NCBI GenBank assembly: GCA_945878405.1
Contig: CAMCTJ010000009.1
Span: forward strand, 59,379-123,378
From: Bdellovibrio sp. ZAP7
Lineage (GTDB): Bacteria; Bdellovibrionota; FAC87; UBA2466
Direction: 5' to 3'
Length of the DNA: 64,000 nt
Shown: in pieces, positions 38,098-47,055 of the stretch
Layout: the number at the start of each line of letters is the position of its first letter
Numbering within the stretch: position 1 is the stretch's first letter
Notes under the pieces: generated by a model
Seen by the model: the letters and a program-made list of their open reading frames with translations, nothing else
Databases searched by the model: none
Told to the model about the DNA's origin: nothing
Position numbers and translations under genes: made by a program

Positions 38098-38457
38098 ACA
38101 CACCACGCCCGCAAAGAGATTCAGTTGAAAGACGGGATTATCCCGACTTTCGCCCAGGCCGAATGTGCAAGCAGAGTACCAACCCCGAATCTAGCCGTAG
38201 TTGGCCCCAAACGTTCCTTTGGATGTCCACGCTTCGAATGGGACCTAAGAAGTATCCACGTGTTGCGATGCAAAGAAGCGACTTAATTTAAGGGATTTAA
38301 TACTTTAAAGGGTTGTCAAAGGGCTGTCTAAGTTCTGATCAGTTTTCCTAGCAAAATTGGGGCAAGGGTTTTTGGGGGCTGGAAAACCCTGTTTATTCGC
38401 TGGCCTAGGTCTAGTTAGCCATGTTATTCTTAAAGACAGTTTCGGAGGAAAAAAATC
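38098..38457. other. 360-base divergent intergenic region with one inverted repeat
   Basis: This non-coding stretch separates the lipoprotein operon from fdxA. It contains an inverted repeat at 38127-38151 (GAAAG-A-CGGGA / TCCCG-A-CTTTC, three-base loop), about 30 bases upstream of the lipoprotein start and without an adjacent T-run. The fdxA side holds a good ribosome binding site (GGAGG) and an A/T-rich TTATTCT that could be a -10, but no matching -35. The minus-strand ORF 38305-38538 is mostly antisense to fdxA and unsupported. Confidence 0.5.
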
Positions 38458-38796
38458 ATGTCTTATATCGTCACCCAAAACTGTGTTGATTGTAAATATA
38501 CCGATTGCGTAGCCGTTTGCCCGGTAGATGCCTTTCATGAAGGCGAAAGAATGGTTTATATCAATCCGGATACCTGTGTGAATTGCGATGCTTGCGTTCC
38601 CGCTTGTCCGATTGAAGCCATTTATTCAGAAGAAAACTTACCTGCTAAATTTCAGGCTTATACTCAGATCAATATTGATGGCTGTGTGAGTAATCCAGTT
38701 ATCAATCAGAAAAAAGATCCAATGCCTGGAGCTAAGAGCTTAGAAGAGCTTAAAGTAATGAATGCTCAAGGATATGTTCCACCGAACTTTCCCTAA
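38458..38796 (+). CDS. fdxA: Seven-iron ferredoxin
   Basis: A 112-residue FdxA-type ferredoxin. CVDCKYTDCVAVCP (C-x2-C-x4-C-x3-CP) is the spacing of the 3Fe-4S/4Fe-4S site, and CVNCDACVPACP is a classical 4Fe-4S motif. The C-terminal extension of about 50 residues is typical of FdxA. It is a small soluble electron carrier. A strong GGAGG lies before the ATG, and an intrinsic terminator follows, so it is a single-gene unit. Confidence 0.95.
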   Translation: MSYIVTQNCVDCKYTDCVAVCPVDAFHEGERMVYINPDTCVNCDACVPACPIEAIYSEENLPAKFQAYTQINIDGCVSNPVINQKKDPMPGAKSLEELKVMNAQGYVPPNFP

Positions 38797-38837
38797 ATTC
38801 TAGGTAACGTCAGTCAGACGTAGAATTTATTGACATG

Positions 38838-38870
38838 AAGACCCTCTGAATACAGAGGGTCTTTTTATTT
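38838..38870 (+). terminator. Intrinsic terminator after fdxA
   Basis: AAGACCCTCTG and CAGAGGGTCTT form an 11-bp perfect stem with loop AATA, followed by TTTATTTT. It is the cleanest forward-strand rho-independent terminator in the window and closes the fdxA unit. Confidence 0.92.
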
Positions 38871-38993
38871 TCTTTCCGGCAGTTTTCTGAGGCTCTGGCC
38901 TGAGCATCCTTTGTGAATACGCCAAGGCAGAGTTCCTGGCCTTTAAAATGCAGCCTTTAAAAGATGTTTTTCTCATTGGGTGCTTTAGATTTT

Positions 38994-40757
38994 ATGAAAA
39001 GCTTTTGCTTTAAAAAAATCTGCTTTAAGGGCGCTGCCCTCATTCTGTTGGCCTTCGGGTCAGCTTCGTCTTTTGGCGAGCAAGGAAATCTGACCAATCA
39101 AGCTTTTATCAATCAATTTGGTCAATTCGGACAGTTCGGTCAGTTTGGAACTGGAGCTCAGCCGATCAAGGGATTTAGTAAACTGCTAAAACAGGGCAAT
39201 CAAACTCTCGGACAACTCGTAACAGGCGAACAACTTACTTTATTAGTAGATGGAAATGGAAACTTAGTCGATCAAAGAGGTCGTCGGGTTGCTGCCAGAG
39301 ATCCCGATATTGCACGTCAATTTCAAACGTTTGCACTTCTCAATCGAGACCAACTTCAAGGAAATCAGAGAAACGCGGTCGACCGGTTTCTTTTGGCTTC
39401 TGGAGGAGTGAGCGATGGCAGAATGACCATCGATTTGGCTTCTTTTAGTTTAAGACCTCGAGGAGCGGGAGCAGCCGGGGAAGAAAAATCAGATCTGCCC
39501 CCAGGAGTGAATCGAATCAAAGCAGGATTAGCAGCTCTTAACTTTTTTCTCAATTCCATTCAGAATCGGTGTTTGATTCGGATTTTTGAAAACCAGGTAG
39601 ACTTTGCCAGTGGAACTTTGAGCATGGATTTCTCTTCTTTTCGAGATCAAGATGGTAACCAATGCTTGAACGGTTTAACCCTTTCTCTCATGGAAACCGC
39701 GGATGAAAAAGATCGGTGTAACGGCGGGAAACTCCGGATTAACGAGCTTATTAATACAATGATGCAGCCAAATATTTACGCTGCTGCACAGGGCTTTAGT
39801 GGATTAAATCGAAATCAGGTTTCACAAGTACTGGGAATGAACGAGGACAAGCTTGCCACTTTTGGCAATAAACTCATCGTGGGAACGAGAGTTGAAGATG
39901 GAACTAAGCAATCAGATGTGGTTGGTGGACCCCAGCGAGTTTTAGAAAGGCAGAACGCTTTCAATGTTCCTGGCCGTTTTTGCTATCGCAGTCTTGATTT
40001 TAAAGACGTCCATGAAGGTGGCGCTGGAAGCGATTCAAGAAGCGTAGAAGAGAGTGGGATTTTATTTGCTCACGAAGCAGAAGAGTGGCTTTGCATGGGA
40101 TCGAATGGCTTTTTGGTAACATTTCTTTTTAATGCCGACGGTACTTTGTTAGAAGAAGCCCCAGCCTCCATTGCGTCGTCTTACCGGAATTTAAGACCGG
40201 CAGTTCGAAATGGAGCTTCTTGTTTAGATTGTCATAACAAAGGCTTTTTAGGGGGAAGACCTGGAAAGTACGAAGAGCAAAAACAAAAAATGCGCTTGCT
40301 CAATCAACCGACTGCCGTGCGGGGGCCTGATGGGCGAAACTTAACTCATGGGGACTTTTTCACGACGAATCAGCCCTATTTTGCTCAGGCACAGCAAGAC
40401 AGTAACGTTTTTGTCTCGGCTCAAATTCAATCCGGTTCTTACCTGCCGGATCCGGATAAAAATGGAGATCCCATTCCATTGATTCCTGAATCCATGGAGG
40501 CTTTAAGAAACCCGGTAACCGAAGCGATTATGGCCAGAGAACTCGGGGTTTCTCCCTTAATTGCGAGAAGTATCATGGGCGGGAGAAAATCTATTCCTCG
40601 TTTAGACTTTGAAAGTCGCTTCTGCGAGTACAAAGCGACGGCGGGAGAAATTGGAAAAGCTGCGATCGACCAAGCGAGAAAACAAAGTGCTAGTCCCAGA
40701 GCTTCAGGGGGCGCACCAGCTGCGCATCAAGGCAGTCGCTCACGCAAGTTTCGATAA
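38994..40757 (+). CDS. Exported protein with one haem-c motif and an N-terminal QFG repeat
   Basis: A 587-residue protein (597 from the ORF-track start at 38964; neither ATG has a clear ribosome binding site). A signal peptide (FKGAALILLAFGSASSFG) is followed by four Q-F-G repeats around residues 41-52. A single CLDCH motif near residue 410 predicts one covalent c-type haem. The rest has no family I recognise, although FLASGGVSDGRM, WLCMGSNGFLVTF and the haem region are plausibly structured. It ends overlapping the convergent zinc-ribbon gene by 31 bases. A periplasmic or surface redox protein is an inference. Confidence 0.68.
   Translation: MKSFCFKKICFKGAALILLAFGSASSFGEQGNLTNQAFINQFGQFGQFGQFGTGAQPIKGFSKLLKQGNQTLGQLVTGEQLTLLVDGNGNLVDQRGRRVAARDPDIARQFQTFALLNRDQLQGNQRNAVDRFLLASGGVSDGRMTIDLASFSLRPRGAGAAGEEKSDLPPGVNRIKAGLAALNFFLNSIQNRCLIRIFENQVDFASGTLSMDFSSFRDQDGNQCLNGLTLSLMETADEKDRCNGGKLRINELINTMMQPNIYAAAQGFSGLNRNQVSQVLGMNEDKLATFGNKLIVGTRVEDGTKQSDVVGGPQRVLERQNAFNVPGRFCYRSLDFKDVHEGGAGSDSRSVEESGILFAHEAEEWLCMGSNGFLVTFLFNADGTLLEEAPASIASSYRNLRPAVRNGASCLDCHNKGFLGGRPGKYEEQKQKMRLLNQPTAVRGPDGRNLTHGDFFTTNQPYFAQAQQDSNVFVSAQIQSGSYLPDPDKNGDPIPLIPESMEALRNPVTEAIMARELGVSPLIARSIMGGRKSIPRLDFESRFCEYKATAGEIGKAAIDQARKQSASPRASGGAPAAHQGSRSRKFR
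39114..39149 (+). repeat. Four tandem 9-base units encoding Gln-Phe-Gly
   Basis: Four consecutive 9-base units of the form CA(A/G)-TT(T/C)-GG(T/A) encode QFGQFGQFGQFG. The third-codon positions differ between copies, so the repeat seems kept at protein level rather than being a recent slippage product. Confidence 0.85.
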
Positions 40758-41161
40758 TAATCAAACAGCTCCAAATCAAACGGGTTAAGTGAATTCACTA
40801 ACTCGGAATTTCTAAATTCAGCTTGGCACTGATAGCAAACTCCGACTTCCTTTACTCTTCGAACCAGAAAAAAATCAATGAGAGTCACAATCAAAAGTGA
40901 AACTCCATAAGTGAAATAGGCGAGGGCGACCCCCACAACCACTAGGAGAATTCCAAGTCTCTGATTGAAATCTTTACGTCGATAAAGATGAGCAGCCCCG
41001 CAAATAGGGCATTGATCTATGCGTTTCTGATTTAAAAGTGCTTCAGTGGAGTGCTCCAGAACGGGCTTTTGGCAACTTTCGCACACCACGGTCCCTAAAG
41101 GCCATGAAAGGACCCGCTTTTGTTTGTTTTTGCACTGAGGACAGGAAAGCTTGAGTTCCAT
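40727..41161 (-). CDS. Zinc-ribbon membrane protein of unknown function
   Basis: A 144-residue protein with three cysteine pairs in its N-terminal half (CPQC, CESC, CPIC) and one further pair (CYQC) after a hydrophobic stretch of about 35 residues (LLVVVGVALAYFTYGVSLLIVTLIDFF), so it looks like a membrane protein carrying rubredoxin-like zinc ribbons on the same face. The ORF track starts 165 bases earlier inside the upstream gene; the ATG at 41161 overlaps that gene's stop as TGATG, which decides the start. It is translationally coupled to the polytopic protein upstream. Confidence 0.7.
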   Translation of the reverse strand: MELKLSCPQCKNKQKRVLSWPLGTVVCESCQKPVLEHSTEALLNQKRIDQCPICGAAHLYRRKDFNQRLGILLVVVGVALAYFTYGVSLLIVTLIDFFLVRRVKEVGVCYQCQAEFRNSELVNSLNPFDLELFDYYRNLRERLP

Positions 41162-41937
41162 CAGAGGGGAAGTCCAAAATAAAAAGCCAAGTAGAGACTT
41201 AAGATTTCCCCCACCAAACAAGCAACCACCACGACATAGAGAATTCCTGTGGCAGATTGGGTAGAGCGGATCTTTACCGTTTTCCAAACGAAGAAGCTGA
41301 GGATCAGAGCTCCTAAAACGCCCCACACGTACCGCATCAACACAAAGACGCCTGGCATTTTTAAAAGGTAGCGATAGATTTCGGTTTCATTCATGCCCAC
41401 CAGGAGATGAGAAATTTGATAAGTTGAGAAAAGGAAACGCAGAACCAGCAAGAAGATCATCATGAGAGTGATTCGTTTTAGCTCGTCAATCGAAAGGGTT
41501 GGTTGAGTGAGGTACCAGTGCCCTAACATCATGGCAGCCATTGAGAAGCCCAAAACACCGGATGCCAAAATCGCATTGATAGCCAATGGGGCCTGCTCGC
41601 CTCCTAGTGTGATCTGGCTAATATCCATGGTTAAGCATCCAAAAAAAGAAATCGTCCCCAGAAAAAAAGAAGCGGCACTCAGCTTATTTGAGACTCCCGT
41701 GAACAAACTAAAAAGTGTCGCGCACAAAATAAACAGGGAAAACCAAAGCGTTGAATCGGAATTGAGGTGAGTGCGGCCCAGAAACCAGTAAGCAAAAAAC
41801 AAAATGACTGAAAGACCCATGCCGTGGATGCGAAAATAAGCAGGACCGACGTCCTTTTGTCTCAAGAAGCCAAAGCTTGTGAATACTCCCCCGCATAAAT
41901 AGAAGAGGACCAGAAAGATAAGATGTTTGAGAGACAT
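41161..41937 (-). CDS. Polytopic membrane protein of unknown function
   Basis: A 258-residue protein with about eight hydrophobic segments and few conserved polar residues. No transporter signature is recognised. It shares a TGATG junction with the zinc-ribbon membrane protein, so the two probably act together. No clear ribosome binding site precedes its ATG. A haem- or copper-handling role in the membrane is conceivable but not supported. Confidence 0.65.
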   Translation of the reverse strand: MSLKHLIFLVLFYLCGGVFTSFGFLRQKDVGPAYFRIHGMGLSVILFFAYWFLGRTHLNSDSTLWFSLFILCATLFSLFTGVSNKLSAASFFLGTISFFGCLTMDISQITLGGEQAPLAINAILASGVLGFSMAAMMLGHWYLTQPTLSIDELKRITLMMIFLLVLRFLFSTYQISHLLVGMNETEIYRYLLKMPGVFVLMRYVWGVLGALILSFFVWKTVKIRSTQSATGILYVVVVACLVGEILSLYLAFYFGLPL

Positions 41938-42009
41938 GCACGAGTTCTGACAAGCCCATATGAAATTGTCAAATGGTAGCTAAATAGTTAGACTTATTTA
42001 GGAAAAAAT

Positions 42010-42888
42010 ATGAAGGCTTTAGCTAATATTAATGGTCAAATTTTAGATCCTCAGAGAGCGCAAGTCTCTGTTTTCGATCGGGGCTTCTTATTCGGAGATG
42101 GGGTTTATGAAACCGGTCGATCTTATGATCGCGTGTTTCTTTTCTTAGAAGAGCATATCCAAAGACTTCGAAAATCTGCCGGTCGCTTAGGAATTCCGGT
42201 GCCGTGGACTGATAAGTTTTTAGAAGATCAATTAAAAGCCACTGCGAAGGCTTTTGGGAAAGACAATGTTTATTTTCGAGTGATTATTACGCGAGGGGAA
42301 GTTTCCCAGGTCGGCTTAGATATTGCGACTGAAAACCCCACGCTCGTGATTTTGGTTCAGGATCTTTCTGAAGGCCTTAGCCGGCTTCGGTCGGAGGGAT
42401 ATTATCTACTGACCTCTTCGGTGAGAAGAAATTCCAGTCAGTCACAAGATCCTAATATTAAAAGCAGTAATTATCTAAACAGCATCCTAGCTCTCAAAGA
42501 TGTTAAAGAGCGGGGAGCCATGGACGCTGTGTTACTTAATGTCGATGGATTTGTTACAGAGGGAACGACTTTCAGTATTTTCTCAGTGAGTCCAGAGGGA
42601 AAACTGAGAACCCCAGCGCTTTCAGTGGGGATTTTGGATGGGATTACAAGAAGGCATATTCTTAAAGCAAGTCAGGGGCTATGTAATGCTGAGGAAGGGG
42701 CTTATTCGTTAGAAGAATTTCAAAATGCGAAAGAAGTCTTTATAGCAAGCAGTGTTCGAGAGATATGTCCGGTTTACCAGTGGGATGAAAAAAAATATCA
42801 AGCCCCAGGGCCCCTCACCCTAAAACTGTATGAGGCCTATAGAAAAGGTGTTGAAAACTCGGTCAAGAACTCCCCCCATCGCTACTAA
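42010..42888 (+). CDS. Aminotransferase class IV (branched-chain or D-amino-acid type)
   Basis: A 292-residue fold-type IV PLP enzyme. VSVFDRGFLFGDGVYETGRSY is the characteristic N-terminal stretch, FRVIITRGE is the phosphate-side loop, NIKSSNYL contains the Schiff-base lysine, and VTEGTTFSIF the conserved glutamate. It could be a branched-chain aminotransferase, a D-amino-acid aminotransferase or an aminodeoxychorismate lyase; sequence alone does not separate them here. A ribosome binding site AGGA is present. It converges on the dus gene with only 1 base between. Confidence 0.85.
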   Translation: MKALANINGQILDPQRAQVSVFDRGFLFGDGVYETGRSYDRVFLFLEEHIQRLRKSAGRLGIPVPWTDKFLEDQLKATAKAFGKDNVYFRVIITRGEVSQVGLDIATENPTLVILVQDLSEGLSRLRSEGYYLLTSSVRRNSSQSQDPNIKSSNYLNSILALKDVKERGAMDAVLLNVDGFVTEGTTFSIFSVSPEGKLRTPALSVGILDGITRRHILKASQGLCNAEEGAYSLEEFQNAKEVFIASSVREICPVYQWDEKKYQAPGPLTLKLYEAYRKGVENSVKNSPHRY

Positions 42889-42889
42889 C

Positions 42890-43879
42890 TTAAACTGCAA
42901 AAGTCTGCAGGCACTCTTCAAGGGTTTGGGTGCGTTTCAATTCCTCAAACCAGGGAAGAGGTCTTTCCATCATCGCTAATTTGACCCATTGTTTGATTCT
43001 GCGAACGATGTATTCAGGTTTATCCGTATGAAGCTGGCTCAAAGTGACGAACCGCTCAATGAACGGGCGCCAATCACTTGGCGAATCCGGGGCTTTGCCC
43101 TGCTGTGGTGAATGAGTTTTAAGTTGTAAAAAACGAGAAATGCTCGTTGCAAGATGTGGGTTTCCAACTGCCCCTCTTCCGATCATGTAATGCTCACACC
43201 CTGTTGTTTCGTAACACTTCAGAAAATCTTGAAAGTTCCAGATATCCCCGTTTGCTACCACCGGCAGGAAATTTAATTCTCGAACCCTTCGAATATGATT
43301 CCAAAAAACAGGCTTTGCATATCCTTGCATGCGGGTCCGAGCATGAATGGTTACCCAAGAGGCTCCCGCTCGAGCGACTGCTTCTACATTTTCAAAAATA
43401 TCCTCGGGATCACTCCAGCCAAGACGAAGCTTTGCGGAAACAGGGATCTCTTTGGGGACTGCCTTTCGTACTTCTGAGACGATCTCAAAAAGCCGTTTCG
43501 GAAATTTAAGCAGAGTTGCTCCGCCATCATGGCGGTTTACAGTTGGGGCAGGGCAACCAAAGTTTAAATCAATGCCCTTAGCCCCTAAACTAACCGATCG
43601 AAAAGCAGATTCCGCAAGTCGTTGGGCATTTCCTCCCAGGAGCTGAACAAGGACCGGGGTACCGGAAGAAGTTAGGCTTTTATTTCCAAGCTCTGGGATA
43701 TGTCGGTGAAACACTGAAACGGGCGGAGTCTGATCAGTGACTCGCAAAAATTCGGTGACGCAGAAGAGAAACGAACCCTTTTCCGTGAGAAGGGCGCGCA
43801 TGGGAGCGTCCGTCACTCCTTCCATTGGGGCTAAGATGACTCCCGGTTGGCCTATTTGGAGTAGGGGGGATAAAGACAA
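42890..43879 (-). CDS. dus: tRNA-dihydrouridine synthase
   Basis: A 329-residue flavoprotein that reduces uridines in tRNA. LAPMEGVTDAPMR at the N-terminus, QLLGGNAQRLAESA, IDLNFGCPAPTVNRHDGGATLL (with the catalytic cysteine), HARTRMQGYAKP and VVANGDIWN follow the Dus TIM barrel in order. The ORF track starts 114 bases earlier inside the helicase gene; GGGAG six bases before the TTG at 43879, two bases from the helicase stop, is the better start. Which tRNA position it modifies is not determined; the sequence resembles the DusC-like group. Confidence 0.92.
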   Translation of the reverse strand: MSLSPLLQIGQPGVILAPMEGVTDAPMRALLTEKGSFLFCVTEFLRVTDQTPPVSVFHRHIPELGNKSLTSSGTPVLVQLLGGNAQRLAESAFRSVSLGAKGIDLNFGCPAPTVNRHDGGATLLKFPKRLFEIVSEVRKAVPKEIPVSAKLRLGWSDPEDIFENVEAVARAGASWVTIHARTRMQGYAKPVFWNHIRRVRELNFLPVVANGDIWNFQDFLKCYETTGCEHYMIGRGAVGNPHLATSISRFLQLKTHSPQQGKAPDSPSDWRPFIERFVTLSQLHTDKPEYIVRRIKQWVKLAMMERPLPWFEELKRTQTLEECLQTFAV

Positions 43880-43880
43880 C

Positions 43881-45878
43881 TTAAACTCCCATCTGGTCCA
43901 ATTTTTTATAGAGGTCTTGAAGAAGAGATTTTCTTCCGGACTCTTCTGACGGGCGACCGCCGATGTGTTCCGTGTAAAGGTTGTCTGGCACATCTAAAAG
44001 AAAGCGCGAGGTGACTGCATTTTCAAAACGCCCCTGTTTTTTTCTCTTGCGGCAACGAGTGAAAATTAAACGTTCCTTGGCCCGCGTGACCCCCACATAG
44101 AAAAGCCTTCTCTCTTCGCTAATATCTGATCCCAGGCGCTTGTGAGGAATTAAGTCCTCTTCAATTCCCATAAAATAGACCACTGGAAACTCGAGCCCTT
44201 TGCACGCATGGAGGGTCATTAGTTGAATCTCGTTTTTGCTCTCCTCATCTGGAGCGTCCCGAAGATCCATTCTTTCAAGAAAGTCAGTGAGGCCTTGGAG
44301 GGAGCGATCTCTGTCCAGATATTTTCCTAAAATGTCAGCAAAGAGCTCGAGATGCTTCCAACGTTTTTGTGCTGTCAGGGCATTAGGAGATGTTTTCTCC
44401 AAATGCGCTAGATAGTGAATCTGTTTTAAAAATGAGAGGAGGCCCTGAGCTGGAGTCTGACCTAAGGAAAATAAAAGACTTTGGGGAAGAGCCTTCAGTT
44501 GGCTCAAAAGGGAGTTAAGAGATTGGCCCGCTTTGGAATCAATTCCAGCGAGAGTCCATTTTTCCGAAGCTTCAAAAAAATTACAGCCCCTAGCTTCTGA
44601 GAACTGGGTGAGGAGGTCGATGGTTTTATCGCCTATTCCACGACTGGGGACATTGAGAATGCGTCGAAAAGGAACTTCTTGGGGCCTTACAGCACACTTG
44701 AGATAAGCAATAACGTCGCGAATTTCTCGTCTGTCAAAAAAAGCAGTGCCACCAGAAAGAGAATAGGGATGGCCCATTCGACGAAGCTCGGCTTCAATCA
44801 AAGCCCCTTGATTATTGGATCTGAAGAGTACGGCTATGTCTTTTGCTTGCCACCCACGAGTCAATTGAAGCGAAATATCAGTTGCAACGCCTTCGGCTTC
44901 TTCATTTTCAGAAGGGAAAACGAGAACCTCTGGAAGCTGAGCTGTTTCCTCTCGGGTGGGAACCAGCTGCTTGGTATGGCGATCTGAGTTCCTTTTGATG
45001 ATTTCATTGGCTATCTTTAAAATCGCTGGTCTTGAACGATAGTTGCGCTCAAGCCTGACGACTTTGCAGTCATCATAAAATTTGGGGAAGTCTAAAATGT
45101 TTTTAATGCAGGCGCCCCGCCAACCATAGATAGACTGATCGTCATCGCCTACAACGGTCAGGTTATGATGGGTTTGAGTGAGAGCCCGTACCAATCGCAT
45201 CTGTGTCGCATTGGTATCCTGAAATTCATCCACCATGACTTGTTGATATTGTTCCAGCAACTGATCTCGGATGGGTCCTGGGGTTTCTAAAAGTTCCAAA
45301 GGCTTTAAGAGCAGATCGTCAAAATCAACCACTGCTAATTGTCTTAGTTTCTTTTCATAGCGAGGAATTAACCACTCAACAGCCTCTTCGTACTCGTCAT
45401 CTTTGTTTCGCTCAGTACGACGTTCCTCACGAAAGCGACTTAGCGTTGAAATCAGTCTATCGGCATCGTACGCCGTTTTGTCACCCAAATGAAAAGACAT
45501 CAGCTGTTCTTTCAGTAAACTACCTGCGTCTGAAGGATCAATCACCCCAAACTGCTTCGGAAGGCCGATCGCTTTGTGATGAATTTTCAGAAGCTGCAAT
45601 CCAAAGGAGTGGAAAGTTCCGGCCCAAACCCCTTTTGCTTGCTTTCCCAATTTGGAGCTCACTCGTTGTTTGAGTTCCCGAGCTGCTTTATTGGTAAACG
45701 TAAGAACACACATTTTTTCCGGAGCAACGATCTTTTCTTCAACCAAACGGCCAGTTCTTGAAACCAACACCGTTGTCTTCCCAGAGCCAGCTCCAGCGAG
45801 AATCAATAACGGCCCATAATTATGGAGAGCCGCTTCTTTCTGTTCCGGATTTAAATGAGTTAACCAATGAGAAGACAT
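43881..45878 (-). CDS. UvrD/PcrA/Rep-family DNA helicase
   Basis: A 665-residue SF1A helicase with complete motifs: GAGSGKTT, LTFTNKAARELKQRV, WAGTFHSFG, MVDEFQDTNATQ, GDDDQSIYGWRGA, RNYRSRP, MTLHACKGLEFPVV and YVGVTRAKERL. It unwinds DNA during repair or replication restart. The length and the GTFHSF motif fit PcrA/UvrD or Rep better than AddA. It is the second UvrD-type helicase in the window and the first gene of a pair with dus. Confidence 0.93.
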   Translation of the reverse strand: MSSHWLTHLNPEQKEAALHNYGPLLILAGAGSGKTTVLVSRTGRLVEEKIVAPEKMCVLTFTNKAARELKQRVSSKLGKQAKGVWAGTFHSFGLQLLKIHHKAIGLPKQFGVIDPSDAGSLLKEQLMSFHLGDKTAYDADRLISTLSRFREERRTERNKDDEYEEAVEWLIPRYEKKLRQLAVVDFDDLLLKPLELLETPGPIRDQLLEQYQQVMVDEFQDTNATQMRLVRALTQTHHNLTVVGDDDQSIYGWRGACIKNILDFPKFYDDCKVVRLERNYRSRPAILKIANEIIKRNSDRHTKQLVPTREETAQLPEVLVFPSENEEAEGVATDISLQLTRGWQAKDIAVLFRSNNQGALIEAELRRMGHPYSLSGGTAFFDRREIRDVIAYLKCAVRPQEVPFRRILNVPSRGIGDKTIDLLTQFSEARGCNFFEASEKWTLAGIDSKAGQSLNSLLSQLKALPQSLLFSLGQTPAQGLLSFLKQIHYLAHLEKTSPNALTAQKRWKHLELFADILGKYLDRDRSLQGLTDFLERMDLRDAPDEESKNEIQLMTLHACKGLEFPVVYFMGIEEDLIPHKRLGSDISEERRLFYVGVTRAKERLIFTRCRKRKKQGRFENAVTSRFLLDVPDNLYTEHIGGRPSEESGRKSLLQDLYKKLDQMGV

Positions 45879-45884
45879 GTTTTT

Positions 45885-46451
45885 TTAAAAAGAATAAGGG
45901 GGTAACTCAGCCGGTGAAAACCTTTCAAGAGGAAGGCCGCGCAAATCTTTTTCCGAAACGGTAGGTGAACCATTCAAGAGGGGCCAAGAAATCGATAAAG
46001 CAGGATCGTTCCAAATCAAAGTTTTTTCATCTTCCGGATAATAGAGCTCAGAAGCTTTATAAGAGACTATTGCGAGATCACTCAGAACTAAGAAACCGTG
46101 AGCAAATCCTTTAGGGATCCAAAGCTGGTGAAGATTTTTGTCGGATAAATTAAAACCCAGATGCTGTCCAAAAGTCGGTGAGCCCACACGAATATCGACT
46201 ACGACATCATAAACTTCTCCCTGAAGGACGGTAATCAGTTTCCCTTGAGCTCTTGGAATTTGAAAGTGGAGGCCTCGGAGAACCCCTTTTTTTGAATGAG
46301 AAACATTATCTTGAGCCCAAGTGTTCTCAGGAATGCCCAGCGTTTGGTAACGATCGGATTGCCAAGACTCAATAAAGAACCCACGTTCATCACGGAACGT
46401 ACTAGGTTTTATAAGTAAAAGGCCTGGAAGTGCAGTTGAACTTGTTTCCAC
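45885..46451 (-). CDS. rfbC: dTDP-4-dehydrorhamnose 3,5-epimerase
   Basis: A 188-residue cupin that makes dTDP-4-keto-L-rhamnose in dTDP-L-rhamnose synthesis. FRDERGFFIESW, GVLRGLHFQ (with the catalytic histidine), GKLITVLQGEVYDVVVDIR and WIPKGFAHGFLVL are standard RmlC motifs. The start is a GTG without a strong ribosome binding site. The partner genes rfbA, rfbB and rfbD are not in the window, so this copy is isolated, lying three bases from a gene for an unknown exported protein. Confidence 0.93.
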   Translation of the reverse strand: METSSTALPGLLLIKPSTFRDERGFFIESWQSDRYQTLGIPENTWAQDNVSHSKKGVLRGLHFQIPRAQGKLITVLQGEVYDVVVDIRVGSPTFGQHLGFNLSDKNLHQLWIPKGFAHGFLVLSDLAIVSYKASELYYPEDEKTLIWNDPALSISWPLLNGSPTVSEKDLRGLPLERFSPAELPPYSF

Positions 46452-46454
46452 ATT

Positions 46455-46925
46455 TTATCGATTTTCTTCGAGGACATTACATCGAAGAGCAATCGTTCCA
46501 CCGAAGGTATCGTTTACATGATTTAAAATAAAATAAGCGCGATTAGCGCGTTCCACTTCAAATAGTTTGGGAAGTAAAAAATCTATTTTTTCAGCTTCGA
46601 AGCTAGAGTTTTTATCGAACTGGAGCTCAAAACGGTAATGATTTTTGTATTTTACTGGGTGATAGTAGTCATCACTCTGGACTGAGCGCTGGTGCAGAGA
46701 GGTTTCAGACCAAGAATCCTTTACCCCTTTTTGAAAAATAGCTAAATCGCCATCGAGTTGCTCAAGAGTGGCAAATTCTCGACCTCGATCGATAGTTCCA
46801 TTTAAAGTCGCATTGACCAACCAGTTTTTTCCCACGGGTTGTCGTTGAGCTGTGCACTGAATCTTATACGGTTTGGCTAGGGCAGCTACGCTGAATAAAC
46901 TCGCTAAAAGAATAGAACGAATCAT
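46455..46925 (-). CDS. Small exported protein of unknown function
   Basis: A 156-residue protein with a short signal peptide (MIRSILLASLFSVAALA). The mature part is mostly beta with two cysteines (KIQCTAQ near the start, ALRCNV at the end) that could be bridged. I recognise no family. AGGGGG lies before the ATG, and a 5-bp hairpin (CCCCT-GTT-AGGGG, 46961-46973) sits about 35 bases upstream. It is followed three bases later by rfbC, so the pair may be co-transcribed. Confidence 0.65.
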   Translation of the reverse strand: MIRSILLASLFSVAALAKPYKIQCTAQRQPVGKNWLVNATLNGTIDRGREFATLEQLDGDLAIFQKGVKDSWSETSLHQRSVQSDDYYHPVKYKNHYRFELQFDKNSSFEAEKIDFLLPKLFEVERANRAYFILNHVNDTFGGTIALRCNVLEENR

Positions 46926-47055
46926 GTGTGGACCCCCTTTTGAGCCCCACAGAAGTACCGCCCCTGTTAGGGGTAGTCAATCGGGGTTTTGATTAGAATA
47001 ACAGAGGGGGCAACAAACTGTAACCACCTGAAATAATGAGTTAAACACGGTTGTT

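Noticed and set aside
38305-38538. Minus-strand ORF of 77 codons over the fdxA start
   Set aside because: Antisense to fdxA coding sequence and its leader, no ribosome binding site, no recognisable protein; a shadow ORF.
45885-46451. Part of an rml (dTDP-rhamnose) operon
   Set aside because: rfbC is clear, but no rfbA, rfbB or rfbD lies in the window, so no pathway cluster can be claimed here.
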